DNA of 5,417 nucleotides from a bacterium (GTDB lineage Bacteria; Chloroflexota; Dormibacteria; UBA8260; Bog-877): NCBI GenBank assembly GCA_021791455.1, contig JAJYWM010000399.1, forward strand, positions 1 to 5,417. The letters run 5' to 3'. A model generated the notes under the pieces. The model was not told the origin of the DNA, made no database searches, and saw only the letters and a list, made by a program, of their open reading frames with translations. Each line of letters opens with the position of its first letter. Position 1 is the first letter of the stretch. Positions 1 through 5,290 of the stretch are shown in pieces. Both the position numbers and the translations under genes were made by a program.

Positions 1-180
1 CACCGTCCGCTGGCGCGCTGCGGCGTGATCTACGTCGGCGACCGCCACGACGGGCTGCTCCTGGCTGAGGAGACCAGGCGGACCTACCCAGAGATGGATG
101 TCATCGCTGATCACTGCAGTCCGGTCCTCAGCACCCACACGGGGCCGGGTACGCTTGCCTACTGTTACCTCGAGGCCTGA
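1..180 (+). CDS. DegV-family (FakB-like) fatty-acid-binding protein, C-terminal fragment
   Basis: The first 59 codons are open in frame 1 and end in TGA at 178-180; the start lies outside the window. The last residues read SPVLSTHTGPGTLAYCYLEA, which matches the C-terminal signature of DegV proteins (a Pro-Val-x-x-x-His-x-GPG-x-L strand and loop). DegV/FakB proteins bind a fatty acid and present it to the kinase FakA, a DAK2-domain protein, for phosphorylation and entry into phospholipid synthesis. FakA/DAK2 genes are often found directly upstream of recG, so a DegV partner here fits that neighbourhood. It could also be the C-terminal part of a larger fusion, which the window cannot show. The assignment rests on a short segment, but the HTGPG motif is distinctive. 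recG begins 16 bases after the stop, so the two are probably in one operon. Confidence 0.72.
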   Translation, partial: HRPLARCGVIYVGDRHDGLLLAEETRRTYPEMDVIADHCSPVLSTHTGPGTLAYCYLEA

Positions 181-219
181 ACCCGGGCCCCCCAGGGTGA
201 ATTCCGAGGACCCGGGCCC
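181..219. repeat. 10-bp direct repeat flanking the recG start
   Basis: The sequence ACCCGGGCCC occurs at 181-190 and again at 210-219, one copy on each side of the GTG start of recG at 197. Each copy contains the palindromes CCCGGG and GGGCCC, so the two GGGCCC blocks (185-190 and 214-219) can pair and enclose the start codon. ACCC at 181-184 can also pair with GGGT at 195-198. This may be chance in GC-rich DNA. Confidence 0.35.
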
Positions 220-2284
220 TGACTCGGCCGTCCCGGCACTCACCCTCGACACCCCCCTGGCGGATCTGCCGCGCATCCCGCGTGACCGTCTGGCCGGGCT
301 ACACCGCCTCGGCCTGAGATCGGTCGACGACCTGCTCCGCCACTTCCCCCGTCGGTTCGACGACCAACGTGAGCGGCTGACCTTGGCCCAGCTGCGCCCG
401 GGGCTTGCCGCCACCGTTGAGGTGGTGGTGGCGGAGCTGCATCCTCGCCGCGCTCGGTACCGCCGTATGGAACTGCTCCAGGGGGAGGTTGAGGATGCCA
501 CTGGCAGGGCGGAGGTGATCTGGTTCAACCAGCCTCACCTGCGCAAGGTCCTGCATGTGGGTGACCGCATCACAGTCCACGGCAAGGTCGTGCGTGGCAC
601 GCGCGGCATTCCCAAAATCCAAAACCCCGAGGTCGAACGCGAGCGCAGGACCTCCGCCCAGTCAAAGGTCGGCGTCCTGGTTCCGACCTACCCGGAGACG
701 GCCCGGGTCACCTCTCGCTGGTTGCGGGCCCTGATCGCCGACCTACTGCCGCTGGCCGGCACCGCCTCGGAGACGTTGCCTCCCGAGGTGATTGCCAAGG
801 AGCAGCTGATAGGGCTGTCGCCTGCCCTGCGGCAGATGCATTTTCCCGATGACCAGGAGTCGCTGGCGCTGGCCCGCCGCCGCTTCGGATTCGAGGAGCT
901 CTTCTTTCCCCAGCTGGCGGCTCTTCTCTCGCGACGACAGCGGATGGCCAAGACAGGGACCAGGAGCCCCTACGACGTCCAGCTGGCGCGGGAGTTCGTG
1001 GCCCGGCTTCCCTTCCGACTCACGGACTCCCAGCGGCGAGCCGCGCACGAGATCCTGATAGATCTGGACCGGCCGTCACCCATGAACAGGCTCCTGCAGG
1101 GGGACGTGGGCTCGGGCAAGACGGTGGTGGCGGCGATGGCGGCCCGGATGGCGATCGCAGCCGGCCATCAGGTGGTGTTGATGGCTCCCACGGAGATTCT
1201 CGCCCGTCAGCATCACGAGACGATGCGTGATCTGCTGGCTCCTTTCGACATCTGGCCGCGGCTGCTGGTCGGCAGCACCAAGGCTGCGCAGCGGCGGGAG
1301 ATTCTGGCGGGCCTGGCGGCGGGAGTGGACAGGCTGGTGGTGGGCACCCACGCCTTGATCGAGGACGACGTGATGTTGCCTCTGCTTGGCCTGTGCATAG
1401 TCGACGAGCAGCATCGCTTCGGAGTGGCGCAGCGACTGCGCCTGCGGGACAAGGCATCCGCCAACCCGGACTTCCTGTCGATGACCGCCACCCCGATCCC
1501 GCGGTCGCTGAGCCTCACGCTCTACGGTGACCTGGATGTGAGTCAGATACGGGAGCTGCCCCCCAACCGCCGGCCGGTCACGACCCGGCTCGTGGAGCCC
1601 CCCTCCCGTGATGGCGCTTACCAGTTCATTCGGCAGGAGGTGGCCCGCGGTCGCCAGGGTTTCATCATCTGCCCGCTGATCGAGGATGCCCCTGGCTCGG
1701 AGGTGAGGTCCGCCACCGCCGAGTACGAGCGTCTGAGCCAGGTGGTGCTCCCGGACCTCCGCCTGGTCCTTCTCCATGGCAAGCTGCCGGCGCGCGAGAA
1801 GGCGGCACGGATGCAAGCATTCGCCGCCGGCCAGTTCGACCTTCTGGTCGCCACCAGTGTCATCGAGGTGGGCGTGGACGTGCCCAACGCGACGGTGATC
1901 GGGATCGAGGGTGCGGAGCGCTTCGGGCTCGCCCAGCTGCACCAGTTTCGAGGTCGGGTGGGGCGGGGCGAGCACGAGTCCCATTGCCTCTTGTTCACCG
2001 AAGACGAGGACCCCGCCGGACGGGCCCGCCTCCGGGCCCTCATCGAAAACAGTGACGGCTTCCAGCTCGCCGAGATCGACCTGCGCCTGCGAGGATCCGG
2101 CGACCCCTACGGGCTGCGGCAGCATGGCTTTCCCGAGATGCGGGTTGGGGACCTGCTCGACGACGGCCTGCGTGAGCGAGCACGCGCGGCGGCGGAGCGG
2201 GTGCTCGCTTCCGACCCGGATCTCCGCGATCCCATTCTGCGCAGTGGTATCAGGGGCTACCAGGTGGTTTTCGAGTTCGACTGA
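197..2284 (+). CDS. recG: ATP-dependent DNA helicase RecG
   Basis: RecG is a monomeric superfamily 2 helicase that regresses stalled replication forks and branch-migrates recombination intermediates. I start it at GTG 197, giving 695 residues, close to the usual length. An in-frame ATG at 98 would overlap the upstream gene by 83 bases and add residues unlike RecG. The N-terminus (about 15-60) has the typical LxxLGLxSVxDLLxHFPRR segment. An OB-fold wedge domain follows at about 70-135 (VEDATGRAEVIWFNQ, then GDRITVHGKV). The helicase core shows Walker A GDVGSGKT (302-309), DEQH box (403-406), TATP (430-433), motif V ATSVIEVGVDVPNA (552-565) and motif VI QLHQFRGRVGRG (580-591). The C-terminal translocation (TRG) segment reads DLRLRGSGDPYGLRQHG (about 628-644); most homologues have GPGE where this has GSGD. 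All ATPase residues are intact, so it should be active. No convincing Shine-Dalgarno precedes the GTG. Confidence 0.96.
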   Translation: MNSEDPGPDSAVPALTLDTPLADLPRIPRDRLAGLHRLGLRSVDDLLRHFPRRFDDQRERLTLAQLRPGLAATVEVVVAELHPRRARYRRMELLQGEVEDATGRAEVIWFNQPHLRKVLHVGDRITVHGKVVRGTRGIPKIQNPEVERERRTSAQSKVGVLVPTYPETARVTSRWLRALIADLLPLAGTASETLPPEVIAKEQLIGLSPALRQMHFPDDQESLALARRRFGFEELFFPQLAALLSRRQRMAKTGTRSPYDVQLAREFVARLPFRLTDSQRRAAHEILIDLDRPSPMNRLLQGDVGSGKTVVAAMAARMAIAAGHQVVLMAPTEILARQHHETMRDLLAPFDIWPRLLVGSTKAAQRREILAGLAAGVDRLVVGTHALIEDDVMLPLLGLCIVDEQHRFGVAQRLRLRDKASANPDFLSMTATPIPRSLSLTLYGDLDVSQIRELPPNRRPVTTRLVEPPSRDGAYQFIRQEVARGRQGFIICPLIEDAPGSEVRSATAEYERLSQVVLPDLRLVLLHGKLPAREKAARMQAFAAGQFDLLVATSVIEVGVDVPNATVIGIEGAERFGLAQLHQFRGRVGRGEHESHCLLFTEDEDPAGRARLRALIENSDGFQLAEIDLRLRGSGDPYGLRQHGFPEMRVGDLLDDGLRERARAAAERVLASDPDLRDPILRSGIRGYQVVFEFD

Positions 2285-2285
2285 G

Positions 2286-2308
2286 TCCCGGCGGGCCGGG
2301 ATCCGGCC
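2286..2308 (+). other. two overlapping alternative hairpins between recG and rsmD
   Basis: TCCCGGC at 2286-2292 pairs perfectly with GCCGGGA at 2295-2301 (7 bp, 2-base loop, or 6 bp with a 4-base loop). GGCCGG at 2294-2299 pairs perfectly with CCGGCC at 2303-2308 around a 3-base loop. They share bases 2294-2301, so only one can form at a time. No T-tract follows, so this is not a standard intrinsic terminator. It may pause transcription, protect the recG 3' end, or be fortuitous in GC-rich DNA. Confidence 0.35.
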
Positions 2309-2333
2309 ATCTCCTGAGCCGCGAGGGCGGGTG

Positions 2334-2352
2334 GCATGCGATAGTTGGCGCG
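2334..2352 (+). promoter_or_regulatory. possible extended -10 element just upstream of rsmD
   Basis: TGCGATAGT at 2337-2345 resembles an extended -10 element (TGn followed by GATAGT, 4 of 6 matches to TATAAT). It ends 7 bases before the rsmD ATG at 2353, which is where a -10 box sits for a leaderless transcript. No Shine-Dalgarno is seen near this ATG, which fits leaderless translation, common in Actinomycetota. I see no -35 element. This is a weak motif call. Confidence 0.25.
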
Positions 2353-2979
2353 ATGAGTGTTCAGCGGGGTCGGTCCAGAGCTCACGGGGCGCCCCGGGTC
2401 CTTCCCGGCGCCAGGCTCACCGGAGGCGATGCCTGCGGGCGGAGGCTCGTCACCGTCACCGGGCGCAACATGCGCGCATCGACCGGCCTCGTGCGCGCAG
2501 CCTGCTTCAACATCCTCGGGGAAATGGTGCAGGGCGCCGACATCCTCGATCTGTTCGGGGGTATAGGGAGCCTGGGGCTGGAAGCCCTTTCCCGTGGCGC
2601 CGCGTCCGCCACCTTCGTCGAGCTGCGCCGGGACCGGGCGGCGGTCATATCGGAGAACGCCAGCATCCTCGGGTACGGGCCTTTGGCGAGGGTCGTCACG
2701 GGGGACGCCATCGCCTGGCTGGGTGCCAATCAGACCACGGTTCCCGAGTTCCAGGTCATCCTCATGGATCCGCCCTATCTGGAGGCTGGTCCAACCACCT
2801 GCCTGCGCGCTCTGGAGATCCTCGGGGCGATCGCCGGCCACTCCCCGCAGTGGAGAGCCGTGGTGGTGGTCGAACATCACCGCCAGCTTCAGGTGCCGGA
2901 GGTGGCGGGGTCGCTCACCCGGGTGCGCGAGTCGCAGTACGGCATGACCACGCTGTCCTTCTATCGGAAGCAGCCTTGA
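2353..2979 (+). CDS. rsmD: 16S rRNA (guanine(966)-N(2))-methyltransferase RsmD
   Basis: RsmD methylates N2 of G966 of 16S rRNA using S-adenosylmethionine, acting on the assembling small subunit. The 208-residue product has the family layout. A substrate-side N-terminus (about 21-55, GGDACGRRL to RAACFNIL) is followed by SAM motif I DLFGGIGSLGLEALSRG (66-82), an acidic strand end FVE (88-90) and the catalytic N2-guanine methylase motif DPPY (139-142). A DPPY rather than NPPY box fits RsmD. The N-terminus runs about 18 residues beyond the usual start (family members usually begin near the ARLTGG position), but no later start codon lies close to that point, so ATG 2353 stands. The RPTxDRVREAxFN motif of most homologues is here RASTGLVRAACFN, which is unusual. 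The gene ends in a TTGA overlap with coaD. Its placement before coaD matches the common bacterial rsmD-coaD pair. Confidence 0.93.
   Translation: MSVQRGRSRAHGAPRVLPGARLTGGDACGRRLVTVTGRNMRASTGLVRAACFNILGEMVQGADILDLFGGIGSLGLEALSRGAASATFVELRRDRAAVISENASILGYGPLARVVTGDAIAWLGANQTTVPEFQVILMDPPYLEAGPTTCLRALEILGAIAGHSPQWRAVVVVEHHRQLQVPEVAGSLTRVRESQYGMTTLSFYRKQP
2966..2979 (+). promoter_or_regulatory. ribosome binding site and TTGA stop/start overlap that set the coaD start
   Basis: GGAAG at 2966-2970 lies 5 bases before the TTG at 2976-2978. The TTG overlaps the rsmD TGA stop (2977-2979) as TTGA. The codons right after it give TVAVYPGSFDPIHNGH, the exact N-terminus expected for CoaD, so TTG 2976 is the start and the two genes are probably translationally coupled. 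Confidence 0.8.
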
Positions 2980-3494
2980 CGGTCGCGGTCTACCCCGGCA
3001 GCTTCGACCCCATCCACAATGGCCACCTCGACGTGATCTCAAGGGCCAGCGAGATCTTCGAACGGGTGGTTGTCGGAGTGCTGGACAACTCGGTCAAGTC
3101 GTGTTTGTTCTCCGCGGCGGAGAGGGCGGAGCTGGTGCGCCAGAGCCTGCCTGCCGGTGGTGCTGTCGAGGTGGTCCACTTCTCCGGGCTCGCCGTGTCG
3201 TTCGCCGTCTCCCAGGGCGCGGCCGTCATCGTCCGCGGCCTGCGCGCGGTCTCCGACCTGGACAGCGAGTTTCAAATGGCCCTCATGAACCGCCGGCTTG
3301 AGCCCAGGGTCCACACTGTGTTCCTGACCACCGGCTTTTCCAACGTGTACCTGAGCTCGTCGTTGATCAAGGACGTTTGTGCCCACGGCGGCAGCATTGA
3401 GGGGCTCGTGGCCCCGGCTGTTGAGACGGCTCTGCGGCAACGGCTGGTGCGGGCTGCGGGAACCATCCCTGTTCCAACTGAGGAGGCGGAATGA
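2976..3494 (+). CDS. coaD: phosphopantetheine adenylyltransferase (CoaD)
   Basis: CoaD transfers AMP from ATP to 4'-phosphopantetheine, giving dephospho-CoA, the penultimate step of coenzyme A synthesis in the cytoplasm. From TTG 2976 the product is 172 residues, close to the usual 160-170. Nucleotidyltransferase signatures are present: AVYPGSFDPIHNGH (4-17, with the HxGH motif at 14-17), a conserved Lys at 41 in DNSVKSCLFSAAER, RGLRAVSDLDSE (88-98; most homologues have DFEYE here), MALMNRRL (101-108) and the ATP-binding LSSSLIKDV (126-134). The same reading frame stays open far upstream through the shadow of recG and rsmD, but that extension has no family character. It overlaps rsmD by 4 bases upstream and the next gene by 4 bases (ATGA), so it sits mid-operon. 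CoA made through it is the precursor for the malonyl-CoA used by FabD downstream. Confidence 0.96.
   Translation: MTVAVYPGSFDPIHNGHLDVISRASEIFERVVVGVLDNSVKSCLFSAAERAELVRQSLPAGGAVEVVHFSGLAVSFAVSQGAAVIVRGLRAVSDLDSEFQMALMNRRLEPRVHTVFLTTGFSNVYLSSSLIKDVCAHGGSIEGLVAPAVETALRQRLVRAAGTIPVPTEEAE
3481..3494 (+). promoter_or_regulatory. strong Shine-Dalgarno and ATGA overlap for the SepIVA-like gene
   Basis: AGGAGG at 3481-3486 lies 4 bases before ATG 3491-3493, which overlaps the coaD stop TGA 3492-3494. A second in-frame ATG at 3500 would be 13 bases from the Shine-Dalgarno, so the first ATG is preferred. This is the strongest ribosome binding site in the window. Confidence 0.8.
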
Positions 3495-4024
3495 GCGACA
3501 TGTCAGACGATTACGAACCGGAGCCAGAGCAGGTTTCGATCATCGACCTCCTGGATCGGCTGGAGGCCCTCGTCAACCAGAGCCGTCGTGTGCCCCTCAC
3601 CCCCAACATCGTGGTCAACGAAGAGGAGATCCTCGATGCCCTGGACCAGATCCGGGTGGGGATGCCAGAGGAGATCAAGGAGTCCAGGATGGTCCTGGAG
3701 ACGCGCGAGTCCCGTTTGCGCGAGGCCCAGGAGCAGGCGGAGCAGATCGTGTTGGCAGCTCAGGAGCGCGCCGAGAGGCTCACCGACGAGCACGAGTTGA
3801 CCCGGCGGGCGAACGCCGAGGCTGACGAGATCCTGACGGACGCCAGGGAGCGCAGCCGGAAGATGCGCCGAGATGCAGACGACTACGCGCGGGAGCGGAT
3901 GGAGGAGCTGGAGACCCAACTGTCGAGCGCTCTGAACCAGGTGCGCCGGGGATTGGAGACGCTGGAGGCGGGCCGGGAGGGCGCGGGCGAGGAGAAGCCG
4001 AAGGGGAGGGGGAGACGGCGCTGA
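3491..4024 (+). CDS. SepIVA/DivIVA-like coiled-coil protein
   Basis: This 177-residue, highly charged protein resembles actinobacterial SepIVA (Rv2927c type), a DivIVA-domain protein involved in septation and polar growth. The likeness covers the N-terminal segment (about 17-60: IIDLLDRLEALVNQSRRVPL, then the VVNEEEILDALDQIR stretch), the MVLETRESRL segment (67-76) and the C-terminal helix (132-156: YARERMEELETQLSSALNQV followed by RRG). Residues about 61-155 look like one long coiled coil with 11-residue spacing in places (REAQEQAEQIV then LAAQERAERLT). There is no signal peptide or membrane span. The tail (161-177) is Gly/Glu/Lys/Arg rich and ends GRGRRR. SepIVA is roughly 245 residues as I recall, so this version lacks much of the central repeat region. 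Automated annotation may label such proteins ATP synthase subunit b because of the helix composition; there is no membrane anchor, so that is unlikely. Position after coaD matches the order I recall in Streptomyces. The role is inferred. Confidence 0.72.
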   Translation: MSDMSDDYEPEPEQVSIIDLLDRLEALVNQSRRVPLTPNIVVNEEEILDALDQIRVGMPEEIKESRMVLETRESRLREAQEQAEQIVLAAQERAERLTDEHELTRRANAEADEILTDARERSRKMRRDADDYARERMEELETQLSSALNQVRRGLETLEAGREGAGEEKPKGRGRRR

Positions 4025-4062
4025 GGTGGGCTCGCCCCTACCTGTTAGACTTCGGTCTCGTT
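4025..4062 (+). promoter_or_regulatory. possible hairpin and -10 element upstream of rpmF
   Basis: GGTGGG at 4025-4030 can pair with CCTACC at 4037-4042 (one G-T wobble), right after the upstream stop codon. TAGACT at 4046-4051 then fits the actinobacterial -10 pattern TAnnnT. It would place a transcript start about 3-5 bases before the rpmF ATG at 4063. No Shine-Dalgarno precedes rpmF, which is consistent with a near-leaderless transcript. No -35 is recognisable. Both elements are suggestive only. Confidence 0.35.
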
Positions 4063-4239
4063 ATGGCTCTTCCCAAGGAACGCATCCCCAAGGCGCGCCG
4101 CGACCGGCGGCGGTCTCATCTTGCCATCTCCGGGCCCACGCTGAGCCCGTGCCCCCGCTGCCGCCAGCCTCGGCGCCCTCACAACGTGTGCGCCAATTGC
4201 GGGCACTACAAGGGGCGCGAGGTGATCGCGACTGAGTAG
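4063..4239 (+). CDS. rpmF: 50S ribosomal protein L32 (zinc-ribbon form)
   Basis: The gene encodes 58 residues, the normal size for L32, a small large-subunit protein. The product starts MALPKERIPKARRDRRRSHL, close to the standard L32 opening in which a short hydrophobic start is followed by KxRxSxxRRxxRR-like basic sequence. It carries a complete zinc ribbon: CPRC at 30-33 and CANC at 43-46. It ends HYKGREVIATE, close to the usual GxYKGREV ending. All four cysteines are present, so this is the zinc-binding form, not the cysteine-free paralogue that some actinobacteria make under zinc limitation. rpmF is commonly followed by fatty-acid or phospholipid genes, and here fabD comes next. The usual upstream partner DUF177/YceD is absent; the preceding gap is only 38 bases. 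No Shine-Dalgarno is visible. Confidence 0.96.
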   Translation: MALPKERIPKARRDRRRSHLAISGPTLSPCPRCRQPRRPHNVCANCGHYKGREVIATE

Positions 4240-4250
4240 TCCGCTGCTCC

Positions 4251-4263
4251 CCTCCCGCGGAGG
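4251..4263 (+). promoter_or_regulatory. hairpin enclosing the fabD Shine-Dalgarno
   Basis: CCTCC (4251-4255), loop CGC, GGAGG (4259-4263) form a perfect 5-bp stem. GGAGG is the only good Shine-Dalgarno for fabD, 9 bases before its GTG start at 4273. Folding would hide the ribosome binding site. With rpmF ending at 4239, the structure could tune fabD translation or mark the rpmF 3' end. No T-tract follows, so a terminator is unlikely. Confidence 0.5.
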
Positions 4264-4272
4264 CTGATCCCG

Positions 4273-5220
4273 GTGGGACAGGTCCGCGAGGTGGCATTCC
4301 TATTTCCCGGCCAGGGTTCTCAGCAGCCAGGAATGGGGTTGGGCGTGCGCGGCCATCCGGTCGGCGTCCCCCTGCTGGAGGTGGCCAACGAGAGCGGGAT
4401 CGACCTGGCGCGACTGGTTGAGACCGGGACCGCCGACGAGTTGCGCCCGACCCAGATCGCGCAGCCGGCCCTCTACTACACCGGAGTGGTGCTGGCGGCG
4501 ATGGCCCAGGCTGCCGGCATAGATCCCGGCTTGGGCGCCGGCCACAGTCTCGGGGAGTACACGGCGCTGGCTGCAGCCGGGGCCATCGACCACGTCGACG
4601 GCATGCGGCTTGTCCTGGAGAGGGGCCGGCTCATGGCTCGGGCCCGCCAGGGCACCATGGCTGCGGTGCTGGGGCTGGAGCAGGACGTCCTGAGCGAGCT
4701 ATGCGAGGAGGCGTCCCGGTCCGGCGAGATCTGCGTCGTCGCCAACGACAACTGTCCGGGACAGCTGGTGATCTCCGGCACGGTCGAGGGGGTGGAGCAG
4801 GTCGGAGCCCGGGCCAAGTCGGCGGGAGCCAAGAAGGTCGTTCCCCTGAGTGTTGCCGGAGCCTTTCATTCCCCGCTGATGAAGGAGGCGGCCCGGGAGT
4901 TCGGCGCCGCCTTGGAGCAGCTCGAAATCCGCGATCCCGCCTACCCCGTTGCCTCGGGCACCACCGGGCAGCTCATGACCACCTCAGCGCAGGTTCGGGA
5001 GAGTTTGAGCGTGCAACTGGAGAGCCCCGTCCTCTGGGTGGGAGCGGTGCGGGCCCTGCTTCGAGGCGGAGCGAGACGGTTCTTGGAACTTGGGCCGGGC
5101 ACGACCCTGGCCGCCCTGGTGAGGAGGATTGAGCCGGGGGCGGAGGTCGGGGCCGCGGAGCCGGCCAGCTGGACTGGTGCCGAAGGCAGCCACCCGGTCT
5201 CCGCGACGAGTACCGGGTGA
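4273..5220 (+). CDS. fabD: malonyl-CoA:ACP S-malonyltransferase (FabD)
   Basis: FabD moves the malonyl group from malonyl-CoA to acyl carrier protein, supplying extender units to type II fatty-acid synthesis in the cytoplasm. The GTG start at 4273 gives 315 residues, typical for the family. The acyltransferase signatures are complete: FPGQGSQ (11-17, with the oxyanion-hole Gln), TQIAQPAL (60-67), the nucleophile elbow GHSLGEY with Ser92, the malonate-binding Arg117 in LERGRLM, catalytic His199 in AGAFHSPLM, Gln248 in the QLxSPVLW segment, and LELGPG (271-276). Arg117 indicates malonyl rather than acetyl selectivity. The segment after GMG (about 21-40) is a little shorter than in E. coli FabD and has an HP-containing loop that I associate with actinobacterial FabD. 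The last 20 or so residues are unconserved and Ala/Ser/Gly rich. No fabH, acpP or fabF follows; the next gene is on the opposite strand. Confidence 0.95.
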   Translation: MGQVREVAFLFPGQGSQQPGMGLGVRGHPVGVPLLEVANESGIDLARLVETGTADELRPTQIAQPALYYTGVVLAAMAQAAGIDPGLGAGHSLGEYTALAAAGAIDHVDGMRLVLERGRLMARARQGTMAAVLGLEQDVLSELCEEASRSGEICVVANDNCPGQLVISGTVEGVEQVGARAKSAGAKKVVPLSVAGAFHSPLMKEAAREFGAALEQLEIRDPAYPVASGTTGQLMTTSAQVRESLSVQLESPVLWVGAVRALLRGGARRFLELGPGTTLAALVRRIEPGAEVGAAEPASWTGAEGSHPVSATSTG

Positions 5221-5290
5221 GTGGATGAGGAGACCGTGCCCAGCCCACGTCGGTACAATTGCCAGCAACTTGGCCCGGCATGAGACGCTT

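Noticed and set aside
98..196. Upstream ATG (98) as the recG start, adding 33 residues
   Set aside because: It would overlap the DegV-family gene by 83 bases, and the added residues have no RecG character. GTG 197 gives a normal RecG length and a gap after the previous stop.
1076..2125. Long minus-strand open frame (349 codons) opposite recG
   Set aside because: It lies wholly opposite a clear, fully conserved recG coding sequence. The product is Pro/Gln/His-rich shadow sequence with no recognisable family, as expected for GC-rich antisense frames.
1911..2975. Plus-strand open frame upstream of coaD that would make a 527-residue protein
   Set aside because: It runs out of frame through the recG end and all of rsmD. 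Only the part from TTG 2976 has CoaD features.
2257..3042. Minus-strand open frame of 261 codons opposite rsmD
   Set aside because: It is antisense to a real rsmD with intact SAM and DPPY motifs; the product has low-complexity shadow composition.
4026..4235. Plus-strand open frame of 69 codons overlapping rpmF
   Set aside because: It is out of frame with rpmF, which has the complete L32 zinc ribbon and ending. The frame has no family character.
5254..5259. TACAAT as a -10 promoter element downstream of fabD
   Set aside because: It lies between convergent genes, has no -35, and no supported plus-strand gene starts after it.
5235..5274. Terminator between fabD and the convergent gene
   Set aside because: Only 4-bp stems are found (CGTG 5235-5238 with CACG 5246-5249; GCCA 5261-5264 with TGGC 5271-5274), with no T-tract on either strand.
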